Positions 1 through 12,150 are shown, numbered from the stretch's first letter. The stretch: DNA of 64,000 nucleotides from Paralvinella palmiformis (GCA_025642065.1 JAODUP010000450.1:209501-273500); one strand, 5' to 3'. The notes: generated by a model from the sequence alone, not told the origin. Made by a program: numbers and translations.

Positions 1-710
1 ACATTTGTCACAAAGAGGCGAACTGTTCGTTCGGATCAGAGGCCCTGATATATTATTGCGGTGGCCCCATCTCCAACATCGCAGTGTACAAATCTTCATG
101 GAGACCCATTGCATATGACTCAGAAAAGGAGGAAGAGGAGGGTGTTTTGGTGTTTGCTTTCCTGTGGAGACACTACATGCGCATATTGGCTGATTGCGGC
201 ATCGATATCCTGAATTTGGTCAGCGGCAGCAATACAAATCTCGTTGTTGTAGCTATCCACGTGGCCTATGGGAAACAGCATGTTACCGGGTGCCATGCAA
301 AGCCCTATTCCGAAGACAAAGTTGACCTCGTACTGCAGCACATCCTGGTAATGTTTGAATGCCGACAGAAGGTCAACTGGCGACGAGATCTGATACTCAG
401 TGTTCGCCAAGAACTGCTGCTTTTGTGCATTAAAGACCACCCACAGATGCGCAGCATCAGTAACAAATGCGCGTACGCGTCTGAGTCTGTTCTCTAAGAA
501 GTGCTACCTCGTAAACCCTGATGCTGTCTATTTAATCACTGGACACCAGATGGATTAATCCCTCTGATTTATCAAGGATGAGACTGTTCCATGTGTGCTC
601 TCACCTGGGAAATATTTTGATGATATCCAAGTGAGCGACACCATCCCCGGTCCGTTTTTGCATAATATTCAAGCCCTGGCGTAATCTCCCACCGATTACC
701 ATTTTTTTCC
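1..710 (+). pseudogene. Unidentified Polinton-associated gene 'A', left copy, broken
   Basis: The longest intact stretch is 84-497. It is homologous at base level to the minus-strand copy at 2540-3712: for example, the segment around 290-480 aligns with the reverse complement of about 2850-3060. Matching protein words are LVMF near 345-360 and VRQEL/IRQEL near 400-415. Frameshifts around 480-600 break the frame. The family is not recognised. Positions 708-757 are replaced by homopolymer runs that the other copy lacks. Confidence 0.4.
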
Positions 711-774
711 CTGGGTTTTTTTGGGCAACAAAAAAAAACAGAGGACACCCCCAATTTAGAACCCCGAACTCCTT

Positions 775-1480
775 ATAAACTCATCTAGTTCATCTAGTAT
801 TATGTGTGTCTGGTAGTACACGTGGTAGGTGTACACAGACCATGGCGTTAGCAGAGCTAGCATCCAGATAGTCATATGCTGCCAGCATCTATGCTGACAG
901 GCCACAGCCAGTGGTGACACACTAGATAACAAAACTTGGTTCTGGCAGAATTGCATCTGGTCGGAATTCCACCCCTGAACACTCTTGTTTGAATATATGT
1001 TGAGCAGGTGATACTTATTGAACACATCAGGGTACTTAGTTTGGAATGTTGCTTCCTCACTGGGAATCATGTCCTGGATGTTTGGATGTATTAACTCAAC
1101 TTTGCTATTGGAGCTGAAGGCCTTGCTCTTCATAGTGGAAGTGTGTACCAAACACTCACCAGTGTTCAAAGACGGAAGGTGGTGAGCCTGCATCAATACA
1201 AACCCTCTGATTGGCCCCAGGACAGCAGGTCAGTACCTCTAAAACATCGTAGATGGGGACCCCTCCACCCTTCTGAAAACGGTCGTACCTGGGCGCCACT
1301 CATTTGGTGATAACAGCACCATACCAGTTTAAACCGAGTTAAGCGCTTGCGGAACGACACAGTGGACATATTGAAGATTGGGAAAGTTCATGGGAAAGTT
1401 CAAAGCAATAGCAATATTCCAATTTCTCCAGTACCTGAGGGTTTATTAACATGAACATTTATGGCATTGAAGCACATTTC
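775..1480 (-). pseudogene. Unidentified Polinton-associated gene 'B', left copy, broken
   Basis: A minus-strand open stretch (1196 to 756) and a second protein-like frame upstream to about 1480 overlap in different frames, which indicates frameshifts. The piece around 870-955 matches the plus-strand copy at about 2309-2390. It is convergent with gene 'A' in both copies. No domain was recognised. Confidence 0.35.
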
Positions 1481-1689
1481 GGAGAGATGCGGCAAAACGC
1501 GAATAGGACGAGCGAAGATTACCGAAGGCCAGCGACTCTATGCAGGGCACTCTTATCGTCGACTCCCCCGTGGCATCTCGAAGAGAGGCCATTATGGCAA
1601 AGACTGAGCGTTATCGACTACAATATTGCTGTTGGCCGCATCAGACATTGACATTTTGCAGTCATAAACTGTCCCTGGCGGAGGTATTC

Positions 1690-2470
1690 GTATCAGGAAC
1701 AGTACATACACAGAGTTTATTCAGCTCGGCTGGAATGATGCCGGAAACGTAGAACTGCGGCACATCAGTGAGACTGGCCAATATACAGTCGTTACGGGGT
1801 TCTCTCGTAGAGCCGGAGGAGCTATAATCACTTCTCTGACAGACCAGGCGGCAGAACATGACGCCGCAACTAAAACTATGTAGACACCCACTCTTCCGAA
1901 GTGCATTTTTAAGACACTAACGGTGATGGTCTCCTCCAATACTCACACCAAGCACCACCTGTTCAAATTCCCCGCAGAAAAAATTGTTACTAACGGGACA
2001 ATTTGTATTACCGAACTATGGCTTGAGCGTTATTCTGACGAATGGTTTACTGTGTCATGTGAGCTATTCAACCTTGAATGAGTCGAATTTGATCGTTTCA
2101 CGCGCGGGGCGTCGTTTATGGTTTGGTTCACCAAAATTAATGGCTACTGGACACGCAACTTTCGCTTTGACTAGATATAATTAACTTAAGATACCTTTGG
2201 TCGCATTAAACCTATAGCAACAATCCATAGTAACAATGAAACAACTGTCCCCAAACATACTCTTGTACCCGTTCAATCACCGCATTATACACCACGTATC
2301 GCCGTGGTCTTAATGCAATCCTGGCAGAACCCAGTGCATGTTGTTATCTGGTGCGCCACCACGGGCTGCGACGTGTCAGCACAGATGGTGATGACATCTG
2401 ACTATCAGCATGATACGGTCTTAGTATATCTTCCACATGTATAACCAGAAACGCACAATACAAGATGAGC
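1690..2470 (+). pseudogene. Unidentified Polinton-associated gene 'B', right copy, broken
   Basis: This is the mirror-image partner of the 775-1480 fragment. Protein-like frames appear at about 1700-1880, 1950-2170 and 2215-2450, separated by stops. The clearest base-level match to the left copy is 2309-2390 against the reverse complement of 870-955. Function unknown. Confidence 0.35.
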
Positions 2471-2539
2471 TGCAGATCCCGCTACCCAAGGATCAGGTGT
2501 GAGCCCCTTTTAATAATCTATATGACCCACGGGCCTATG

Positions 2540-3712
2540 AACCAGTTTGTATCTAGTTCGGGGTTCTCCTCCACACCCATTGGCATATAAAAGGCCTCAA
2601 TCGGGGTATTGGCCAAACTACTGGACCAATACGGCTACCATCCGGTGGGAGATTTTACACGCACAAAACGCACCGAAGACGATGTCTTCCACGTGGACTT
2701 TATCAAACAAGACTCTTCGGCTGCAGAGTAGACATGGAACACGATCATCCTTGTGAAATACCGTGATCCACTCGTCCTGGTATGAAGCCGGTAAATGACA
2801 GCATCAGGACTTACGTGTGAGCGCTCCTGGGGACCCAGATTCAGAAACATGCGTGCACAATTACTGATGCTGTGCTTCTGAGCACGGTCGTTGACGTACA
2901 GAAACAGTTCTTGACGAATATCAAGGATCCCATCTCGTCCCCGTGGATCTTCCCATGCCAATCAAACATTACCAAGATCTGCTGCAGCACCCGGGTTCCG
3001 AGTCCAACTTAGAATTCAAAATAGAGATATACATGGTACTCGTTGACATGCTTTATCCCATAGCCCATGCGGTAGGCTACAATAACGAGATTTTTTATTG
3101 CCACCGCTGACCCGAATTCTGGGTATAAACACAGGTGTAAATGGAGCTCTCACCTCTCTGACACACAAACGCTGGGAGATACAGCGCCTGGTGAACACAT
3201 TAACACCTTCGGCCTCATTCGGTTTCTTTTTCTCCAAGGTGATGTCATTGTCCAACGCAGGCAGTTTTGCCAGTTTATTGATGAGCACGCCTTGGATGGC
3301 CTAAATGGTTCTATCAAGTGCTTGGATCTGGGGGAGTTTTTACACTGAAAAAGTCGTGCCGTCTGGGCAAATAACGCCATCGGACCGTACATCAACTGTA
3401 CTGAGGGTTGTTTCTACCATCTGGATTACCTCTGCACCAATTTGTGCGGTGGTTCCCGGTTCTGCAGCTCCTGATGTGCCCCAAGTTTGGCTTCCACCTC
3501 AGCAAGCTGGTTATAGATGGCCTGGCTATGGATAGCATCAGTTATTTTCTTCTCACGACATCGTAATTGCTATCAAGGGCTTCGTAAAGGAACTCATAAC
3601 CCTGAGACATGTCGGCCGATTCTCTAGCTCCATTGCCAAAGTCGATAGCTTTACTAAAAGAAATTTCGGTCCCAACGATTGTATCGTTAACAACTACTGC
3701 TATTTCAAGCAT
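2540..3712 (-). pseudogene. Unidentified Polinton-associated gene 'A', right copy, broken
   Basis: Minus-strand protein-like segments run from a possible start near 3712 through about 3400, 3288-3130 and 2961-2635, in changing frames. The downstream half is homologous to the plus-strand fragment at 1-710. This copy extends further upstream than the left copy, because the window cuts the left one. The upstream part is rich in charged and helical residues. The family was not recognised. Confidence 0.4.
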
Positions 3713-3944
3713 GTGTACACATGTTTGAATGTTAATTCTGTCATTGTATTAAAGAGATGTTTGCCAATATTAAATAAACGCGACTTCATACAATTATGGA
3801 CGCAGCCTCAACCCCTATCGCAGACTGTGGCACCCATTTTGGGGTCAAACATGTGCGTCAGTCGGTTGTCGTCACGACCAACCCATCAACCATCGACCAT
3901 TGAACTAATCATTAGGATATTTGGCGCTATAATAAGTGCTATGT

Positions 3945-4320
3945 TATTATTATTATGTTATTAGAAAGTTCGATGTCTCCGCGTCACACAAGGTCCACCA
4001 GGCCGATGTGCTCTTTCTTCCTCGTAATGTCCAACCGAAAGGTTATAATAGGAAAGCTATTACTTACAAGTATGCACTCACCACTGTTGATGTGGCCTCT
4101 TGCTACACGAAAGAGGCCACAGAGGTGGCTGAAACTCTCTCTGCATCTACAAGTACAACCCCCTCAATGCTCGAATCTCCTCCAGGTCGATGCAGGGAGC
4201 GAGTTTGTGAACGCTGGGAACTAGTTACTGGCTAAACATGATGTTTCTGTCATGCATGGCTGTGTGGACGTCCATTTGGACCAGGGTATTGTGGAACGCT
4301 TCAACTGGACTCAGGCCCAT
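3945..4320 (+). pseudogene. Polinton-type DDE integrase core, frameshifted fragment
   Basis: The reading frame from about 3960 contains a first catalytic-type aspartate in HQADVLFLP, followed by YKYALTTVDVASCY, the usual second strand of the rve fold. After a frame change, the second aspartate lies in LLQVDAGSEF at about 4180-4210. After another, the glutamate lies in GIVERFN at about 4285-4305. The order and spacing fit a D-D-E integrase. The catalytic residues are visible, but they sit in different frames, and the C-terminal part gives way to an inverted duplication. It is not functional as it stands. Confidence 0.7.
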
Positions 4321-4522
4321 TTTCTGCGAGCCAGTACTTCTGTCGAAGGGGGACACTAATACTTTGTTTATGTGCTGACTAGTTGCAGTGGCATTCGGAC
4401 TGCAGCACCGTCATTCCATTGATGAAGATCTTCCTGACAAAGAGGGCCATCACATTTATAGTCAGCATATAAACAAAGTATTACGGTCCCCTTTGAGAGA
4501 AGTGCTGGCTCGCAGAAAATGG
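4317..4522. repeat. Short inverted duplication at the end of the integrase fragment
   Basis: Arms at 4317-4379 and 4461-4522 are reverse complements of each other with about six differences and one indel, separated by 81 bases. The left arm begins inside the integrase frame just after the VERFN motif. Confidence 0.85.
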
Positions 4523-4529
4523 AGAGTGC

Positions 4530-4930
4530 ACTCTAGCCTATGGGCACAATGATTTAGCGAGATGTACGCTGAGTGTCAGAGGACACTACGAGGAGTTCCT
4601 CATTGACAAACCCCCGGGATGGCCCATCCAACAAATAGTACAGCACCCGATTTTGATGACCGGGCAACAAAGCCGATAAACCAGGAGGGAGTAGAGATCG
4701 TTGTTGTCTTCCAAGATGTAGTAGTCAAAGATACATCAGACATTTTGGGTGTTGGAGTAATCTACGTTGATAATATGTTCACCTGTAAGCTTGCTCTAGA
4801 AAAACCTCCCTTGGTAGACGTTAGAGCTTATTGAAGCACTTCCAGGAGTCCATGTACTCGTAGTTTTCACGGACACTATCACTACCAACAGGCCTTTCTG
4901 CCAGTCCTCTTGCGTCATCACCGTATCCTT
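4530..4930 (+). other. Unassigned stretch in the Polinton remnant
   Basis: An open frame at 4619-4834 (71 codons, starting MAHPTNST) looks moderately protein-like, with alternating hydrophobic and acidic residues, but it has no recognised domain. It may be residual coding sequence of the element. Confidence 0.25.
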
Positions 4931-4934
4931 GGGA

Positions 4935-6000
4935 TTAGCTAGTATTGCCTTGGTTTTGTACTCCTCTTCCTGAAGTGTTTGAGGGAGGGTTCTGCTTCCC
5001 CATCACAGCGTACGACCACGTAGCAACAGTTGCAGGTGTATGCATGATGCTATGTATTCCATGTAATGCTCTACCTGAGGTTAAGATCTGAGGGCTGAGG
5101 GCATCTCGACCCTCACTGACGTCTTCCATTTTCACTGCCTTCCGGCTTGTGAGCATCCAGTAGAATTTGTCTGGAGTTACCGTGAGACAGCACTCTGCGA
5201 CGTGTTGGCGCTCTCGGTGGTGACGTAGTGAAATAGGTCCACCATCTCTACTAACAGTACGGTTATCCTGACCATGCTTGGGGGCTACTTGCTGAGTCTG
5301 TGGACAATAACACACTTGTCTCAGCCGTCGTTCTAGATCTGTGATATGGGCTTTGGGCCATCAATCACTGTACAGTTCAGGTAGTCATCTGTAGGATACT
5401 GAGAGGGGATGTCTATATGTTCCCTGCTAAAATGGGAGCAGACCGTATAGGCCAGCAGACGCAGGCTGATACCTGGCAATGTCCATCCAGAGAATCTGCA
5501 CACTATCGAACATCCACGCTAATCCTCTTTTTCGTCCATTTCTCCAGCATCTTCTGGACAGTAGGAAAAGTCTTGTCTAGCGCCTCGTCGATCTCACTAG
5601 ACTGAAGAAAAGCCTCTTCTTTATGGCGTAATACAGGGTCTGTATATCCCTCAGTGCCATCCGGACAGTTTGTTTCTAGCTGGACCTTAAGTACCAATTA
5701 GAACGTCACGTATTTAAGAGTCGGGATCTCTTCCACAAGTCCTTTGTAAATCTAGGACTCTTGGATCTTTACCGAGCAGTGTAACCTGAGAATTTCCATG
5801 CGCCACCACCTCAGTAAATTGCCTTTTACCTAGCTTGTCCGGCGGGATAGAGGGCCTACCGGATGTGTTAGGAAGAAGGGTTTTAACAGTTTCGTCTTCA
5901 CTGTACCAAGAATAGGCTCGTCCAGTATATGTTGTTTAACAACAGAATCTGGTGTTTCCATCTCTGTCAATATTTCTCTGCCAATGTAATCACCCATAAT
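4935..6000 (-). pseudogene. Unidentified minus-strand Polinton-associated coding remnant
   Basis: Protein-like segments follow one another on the minus strand in changing frames: about 6000-5870 (containing YIGREILTEME), 5697-5503 (ending in KRISVDV), about 5450-5340, and 5315-4935. Stops separate them. Together they may be one long decayed gene. No capsid, ATPase or polymerase motif was recognised. Confidence 0.35.
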
Positions 6001-6460
6001 AGTCATATTTCTGGATGAGTAGACACATCATGCAATACCACTCTCTAATTTGGGTGTTCAAATTAGAAGAAGGAGCTACTAACGCGTCTACTACATACAA
6101 GGTCACTTTCTAACTGATTGTTCGTATTGCGATCTGCTGCTAATGAGTATATTACGTACAAGCCCATTCTCTAATTGGCCTATTACCAGAGATAACTGCT
6201 TCCTGGCCCTTATTTACTAGTTTATGAGTCTATGTCTAATGCTGTGTCATCCACAGGGCCTGCAGATGTATATAATTATAAACACATTTACCACAAGATT
6301 TCAGATTGCTGGAATATGACTACCCATTACCCCTTTGAATCAGAGCTAGGTGAATCAATAAACCCACAACAACTTTGATCCAAGCGCAAACGTTGTGACC
6401 CTTCATGGTGCTGCACTTTTACCTCAAGTATACCCATTACAACTGATATACTATTGTAGT

Positions 6461-6639
<179 letters not shown>

Positions 6640-6643
<4 letters not shown>

Positions 6644-7385
6644 GAGGTTGGTTTTCCAAGTGGCTTCCATCCAGTATTTACAAATGAAACTAACGGGTTA
6701 CAAACGATGTCAATAAAAACTCATTGCAATCACCTGGAACACAGTGGCAACCTGATATACAAACATTTTCAGCTCTCATTTAAATCATACCCTTATAAGA
6801 CATTGTTTTTGCTTATAGAGGTATGACAGTTTGGTGTATACAACGGTATCTGATTAATGTCTATTCGTCGGTTCTTTCAATACTATTGAGTCATACAGGA
6901 GGTGTTGTTCATATTGTGCATATTGTTCGGTATATTATCGGACTTAGCTGCTAGTATTTAGTCATTAATATGGACAAATAATATATGTATGGATGGTATG
7001 CACATATCAGGATCATCGTTGTATACTTGAAATATTTAGATTGACATTTATCTTGACGTGATTTGTGAAATTGTAAATATCCTTATGTCATTTGAAACTA
7101 AACTATTGTACTCAATTGGTGGCTACCAGCAATGAGTAATTCAACGAACAATAGTTTGAGTTCTAAGTGACTGATTCATGTTCAGCATGACTGGTTCTGA
7201 TGAAAAGCAATTATATGCAGTGGCCAAAGGAAGGCAATGTAGTATTTACGTGATTGGGGGCTTTGCCATAATAAGGTTAATGAATTTTCAGGAAACCTGT
7301 ATAAAACATTCCCTGATGTGTCTAACTGCGTCAAGTATTCATTGATGTTAAAGTCTGACATTCGAGTGTATATTGATGATCCCAA
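6640..7385. other. No recognised feature
   Basis: AT-rich sequence with many stops in all frames. No repeat, RNA gene or exon was recognised. Confidence 0.5.
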
Positions 7386-7482
7386 AATTTAACGGGGTTT
7401 TTAAAAACCCCCCTCCGGAAGGGAAAAAATGGTAAAACCCGGGGGAATTAAAAAAACATTTTTGTTCCCAAAAAAATAAATT
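7386..7482. other. Homopolymer-rich anomalous stretch
   Basis: The stretch is made almost wholly of short homopolymer runs (G4-5, C5-6, A5-7, T5), unlike its neighbours. It resembles low-quality base calls or a forced contig join more than evolved sequence. A similar patch lies at 708-757. Confidence 0.5.
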
Positions 7483-7972
7483 CTATTATGGCAGATTGGT
7501 GATTCGACATTTCTACCAGGGAAGATCAACCGTCAATCTTGTGAGAAATTGATGGAAGACATAACAGATGGTTTAACTGATTTAGATGTAGTAAATAAGC
7601 TGCCCCGTATAACAGTAGACCCACTCGGGCCTAATCTCGAATTCCAAAGATCAAGCCAGCAGAATCACTATCTGTCAGTATATGTGAAAGAGTGAGACTT
7701 CTCGTACCGATATAGAGAGCTCGGCTGCAGCATCTAGTGGTGCTATTAACATGGCCAAACAAAATCAAGTTATTGGTGCGACTAAAGGCCTTAACAGGCT
7801 TAGGCGTGGTGAGTCAAGTACATCGCTTGTCTCCAATGCATCAAGCAAACCGAGCGGATACAATTAAGGATTCCGTTACCAGGGGAAACAACGTAAGAAA
7901 ACACGTCCCAAGCCAATTACCGGAACTCGCACCGCGCTCGCGGGAGAATGCAAAGGAGCACCTGCACCTAGC

Positions 7973-8298
7973 AGGGATAGCGCAGTTAGTTAGAGCGTAG
8001 GGCTCGTAGCAGAACGATCCCGGGTTCGAGGCTCCGTTGTAATGTAGCGACTGGTTCACTCATCCATAAAAAAGGACCCGACAGGACGCTATGGCTATGT
8101 ATTTCAGTAACGCTTTGCGCCTATAATGGCAGCATGCGTTGTATGCTCCCTTGGGAGTGGAGATATGTTCTGGGTGGTAACAGGTCTGAGCCAGGGATAA
8201 TAATATTGTAAATAATACTGTAAAGCGCCTTAGAGCAGCTTCTAGCTGAATAGGGCGCCATATAAATATCACATATTATTATTATATTATATATATAT
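7973..8298 (+). mobile_element. tRNA-derived SINE with LINE-like 3' tail
   Basis: An A-box-like sequence (tagcgcagttag, about 7978-7990) and a B-box-like sequence (gggttcgaggctcc, about 8021-8035) mark a tRNA-derived head. The body is followed by a tail with gggcgccatataaat near 8252-8266 and an (ATT)n end. The insertion lies inside the gag region of the surrounding LINE. The tail resembles the 3' end of the LINE at 26141-26230. Confidence 0.8.
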
Positions 8299-8559
8299 TC
8301 GCATAGAGAGTCCAGTATATTGTCACATATGGTATCGAAGTAAGGTCAGTTGACCGTGTATCAAGTAAAAATGCAACATTTAACAGTTTTAGAGTTGAAA
8401 TTAGTGTATCTAATTTAACTAAAGTACTAGATCCAGAATTCTGACCCACTGGTGTATGTGTTAGAATGTTCTATGTGTCAAGGGAGTCTAGGCAGACCGC
8501 TAATCATAGAGGTAACACTTAATAACTGGGATGGGAAAAAACCCCACGAAACACTGTAA

Positions 8560-9123
8560 TTGCATCATGGAATAGTAGAGGTCATAGGATAACCGTATTG
8601 AATATACGATAAATCTGCAGAATGTTGATGTATGGATCATACAAGAACATTGGTATTATGTGAATAATCTTAATTCCTTGGTTCATTCCATGGATGATAT
8701 ATACAGTGCATGGGACGTCTGGCATAGATCCCCATAACTTATTGCATTGTCGACCATACGACGGCTGTACGATCCTGTACAGTAAGCATCTTAAATGTAA
8801 ATTTACACCAGTTGTTGTTGGTAGTAGCAGATGTTATTATGGAATTTCCCGATCTGACCAAAGTATTATTATTCAATGTGTATATGCTATACGACACAGA
8901 ACATGAACAGGAAAATACTCATTTATATATCGATGTACTAACTAGAATTTGCCATATTCGCAATAATTACCCGGACATATGTAACATTATCATTGGAGGT
9001 GATTTTAATACCGATTTAACTCGTATTAAATCCTTACATACTATCTCTCTCGTGGATTATTTACCCCATGAGGGTTTTTTATTATGTTATGAGTGTGTTG
9101 AAGATAACGCTCTCTATACATAA
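8560..9123 (+). pseudogene. LINE apurinic-type endonuclease domain, broken
   Basis: The domain starts at ASWNSRG and includes RSDQSIIIQCVYAI and the conserved GGDFNTDL motif, in at least two frames (8694-8906 and 8812-9123 overlap). It matches the endonuclease/exonuclease/phosphatase fold of non-LTR elements. It is not an independent gene. Confidence 0.75.
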
Positions 9124-10099
9124 GAAAATAGTTTCACTTTGCGGTAGGTCAAAACTTGATATGTTTATTGTGTCTGAGAGTCTCGCTGGAAATGTTAGTG
9201 GTGTAATATTCCCTCTCTGAAGAAAGGGTATTTACTAAGAAAGTGTCATGGAAAAAAGCCAATCAGATTGATATTCTAGCGTATAACCATGTCTTGTGCA
9301 AACTACTTAATATGGTTCACATACCGTTAAGTGCAGTACATTGTGAAAATGTTCTGTAAAGAACACGTTGATGATATTTATCAATATTATAGTGATGTAA
9401 TAGGTTTATGTATAAAGGCTGCTTGTAGATGTATCCCAAACACCAGTAAGCCTAAAATAGCAGGCTGGGATGATCATGTAAGGCATTTCAAAGATCAATC
9501 GATTTGTTTTTGGCACCGTATTGCCATTGACAATGTATGTCCGTATGAGAGTTAAATTTCTGATATCAAGCGTAAAACCCACGCTAAATATAAACAGGCT
9601 ATGAAATTAGTTAAACGGAATTAATCCCATATGAGGGCTGCAAAAATGGCAACTGCCCTAGAAAGACAAGATAAAAACAATTTTGGTGAAATGAAACGTA
9701 TAAATAATAATCATTCCAGTTTACCAAATGTTGTTGATGGTACCTATGGTGATGAGGATATTACCAACATATTTGCCAATAAGTAAAGAGACTTATATAA
9801 TAGATGTATCATATGATGTCAACGATATGAATGTGGTACACAATGAGTTGGAGAAAAATATTGCCATCTCTTTAAAACTGGTGCATGAAAAGCGTCGCAC
9901 ACTATCAACGTAGATGACGTCACAAATGCTGTTCTGCGGTAAATACCTCATAAAGCCGATGGAATTGAAAATGTCTCTTCTGGTGCATTAATCAATGAAT
10001 GTTTTGAATTATATGTACATCTAGCCTTGTTCTTTAATGCTATGATACTTCATAGTGTCTCCATAAATAATATGTTGTTACCAACGCTGGTGCCAAAAC

Positions 10100-10998
10100 C
10101 GAAAAACCGAAAAAAAGTCTGTAATCGATAGTAACAATTACAGGGCAATTGCCTTGGGTAGCACGATTTGCAAAGTAATTGATACTATTAGAATCATAAA
10201 TATATGTTGAGATCTTCTGATCTTCAGTATGGCTTCAAAGCTAAACATTCTACTTCTCATTGTACCTTTGTTCTTCATGATGTAATTGACTATTACACAA
10301 GCAATGACTCGTCAGTTTTCTTGGTACTATTGGACGCATCATGTACATTAGATATAGTCCAATATGTTAAATTATCTAGATTGCTTATTAACCGCGGTTT
10401 ATGTTCACTAATTGCACGTTTCTTGGCTTATTTATAAACTAATCAGTCTTTGATGTTTAACTGGAATGGATGATATAATTATAGTTTTAATATTTCTAAT
10501 GGTGAGAATCAGGGAGGGATACTTTCCCCAATATTATTCTGTATTTATATGGATGAATTATTTTACAGGCTTAAAGTTTCAAATGTTGGATGTTATATTG
10601 GCAGTGTGTTTCTTGCAGGTCTTGGGTATGCTGACGATTTATATTTGTTGTCTCCAAACAGAGGTTCAATGAGTATTATGCTTAACATTTGTGAAGATTT
10701 TAGTAAAGAGTTCTTTGACGTTGTGTTTAACTCGAGCAAGAGTCATCTTATAATCTATGATAAGAGAAGGAAGTACCAGAATATGGCACCGCTTTGTTTG
10801 AACGGGAAAACCCTACATATTCAGAGGGTAGCAACTCATCTTGGTCACCCAGTTGGTATTGATAATGTTAATTCTATTGCCATACACAACGCAACGCGAG
10901 ATTTGATTTGGAGAACTAATTATGGCCTGGCAAAATTTGGTTTTTGTTCAGCTGAGTTCCGTCCCTTTATATTTCGCAAGTATTGTACCAGCTACTAG
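10100..10998 (+). pseudogene. LINE reverse transcriptase domain, broken
   Basis: Segments at 10204-10437 (LQYGFKAKHSTSH, LVLLDAS) and 10549-10998 (GYADDLYLL, then SSKSHLIIYD) follow the order of reverse transcriptase blocks, with stops and a frame change near 10440-10550. The YADD catalytic box is intact in this copy. Confidence 0.8.
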
Positions 10999-11398
10999 GG
11001 ATCACCTCTGTGGCAGTTAGATTCCAATGATGTTAGCATTTTTATGTTACATGGAAAAGAAAAAGTGTATCAGGAAGATATGGAATATCCCCGTTAGAAT
11101 ACATAACATACTTTTAAATAATTTATGTGAAGGATATGATATTGATCCGGAACTGATGTCTCGATTTTTCTAATTTTACCAATCATTATCAAAAAGGGAA
11201 ATATTTGTACTCAATTATGTACTCATCCGTGTTATTTGTTATGTAAGACATCCCGAATCCCTGTATCGATTAATATGAGACTTTTGCTGTTCGAACTAAA
11301 TGAAGATGAATATGGTGAATGTTCAGTGATGAATAAGCAATACCCAAGTGTTTTGCTAAAGGAATTATGTTTGTTATGATGGAATATTGAAAGTACGA

Positions 11399-11404
<6 letters not shown>

Positions 11405-11440
<36 letters not shown>
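11405..11440. repeat. (TA)n microsatellite at the LINE 3' end
   Basis: About 17 uninterrupted TA units directly follow the decayed LINE. Confidence 0.95.
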
Positions 11441-11442
<2 letters not shown>

Positions 11443-11487
11443 CATGAAAACTGTATAGATTCGATTTTACTAAGTATCTTATTTAGT

Positions 11488-12150
11488 ATTTAAGCCAAAT
11501 AAATGACTGATAATAATTTTAATTGGTATTGGACGGACAAAAAATAAACGTTTGCTCTCTATACGTTAATAAGAATGTTGTCTACGTACATTCAAAACAC
11601 AGTGGAGTCTTTCATTTCGTTTTAATCAGCGAATAAAATAAGTTATTCAAGTGTGTGATGTATATGCTCTATCATATGACTTTTCAGCTTATACTAATAC
11701 CTTGTTTAATATTGAATAATTGATTTTAAACACTAATTTCTCGTTGGATAAATAGATATAATAAATCTTGAGAATAATATGCGAATGTCTTATTTATTCA
11801 AGTCATCATATTGAACAAAACTAAGATGTTTATGATAGCATGAAAGACATATCTAGGGCATTGAAGATTAAACTGAAAACGCATTCAAGAAAGGTATGTG
11901 ACACAATGGTGAAATTGTGTGGCACGACAATAGACTATCTAACATCAGGTTAAAGACCACAGTACACCCACTACAATACCCTACAGCATACACCAGTAAT
12001 ATAAGCAAACAAAACACGCATGGGGCTTTGTTTAATACAAATAATAAAAGACTCAACTGCAAAACAGCCAACCCACAATTAAGCACAAACTTCATAAAAG
12101 TATACCGGATATTGATCAATTGTAAATATAAACCAAAATGTTCAACAAAT
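11488..12150 (+). repeat. Dispersed repeat family 1, copy 1
   Basis: This is a diverged direct copy of 39630-40240. Shared segments include the 'cagtggagtc' region near 11600, the 'gaataatatgcg' region near 11771 and the 'catcaggttaa' region near 11943. It carries no coding capacity and the family is unidentified, perhaps a non-autonomous element or an old LINE tail. Confidence 0.6.

Larger units (their letters stand above)
1..6000. mobile_element. Decayed Polinton/Maverick-like DNA transposon remnant
   Basis: The block contains broken reading frames on both strands, one of which is a retroviral-type integrase core (3945-4320) of the kind Polintons carry. Around it lie protein-like but unidentified fragments, each broken by stops and frameshifts. 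Two of these fragment types occur twice in mirror orientation (1-960 against 2300-3130). I did not recognise a protein-primed DNA polymerase B, packaging ATPase, protease or capsid protein, and no terminal inverted repeats were seen, so the outer limits are arbitrary and the left end continues beyond the window. The assignment rests on the integrase and on the compact, gene-dense, intron-free style. It could be two diverged elements rearranged together. Confidence 0.55.
7490..11405 (+). mobile_element. Decayed non-LTR retrotransposon (LINE), two ORFs, split by a SINE
   Basis: Plus-strand remnants occur in the expected order. First come gag-like ORF1 pieces (7500-7690, 7750-7860 and 8310-8530; the last contains FRVEISVSNL). 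An endonuclease region follows, starting near 8565 with ASWNSRG and containing IIIGGDFNTDL at about 8983-9015. The reverse transcriptase region then runs about 10100-10998, with GYADDLYLLSP at about 10627-10660. Many stops and frameshifts show it is dead. A tRNA-derived SINE interrupts the gag region. A (TA)n tract follows the 3' end. It belongs to the endonuclease-encoding Jockey/CR1-like superfamily; the clade was not resolved. Confidence 0.85.

Noticed and set aside
120..440. Minus-strand open frame opposite the Polinton gene A fragment
   Set aside because: It lies antisense to the longer plus-strand frame, and in the mirrored copy the corresponding frame is broken by stops, so it is treated as a shadow.
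1..6000. Search for Polinton DNA polymerase B, ATPase or capsid genes
   Set aside because: No motif could be seen with confidence in any frame, so no such label was given.
7973..8035. Possible tRNA gene
   Set aside because: The acceptor stem does not close and a long non-tRNA body and tail follow, so it is a SINE head. The same holds at 30070-30130, 31170-31232 and 31350-31425.
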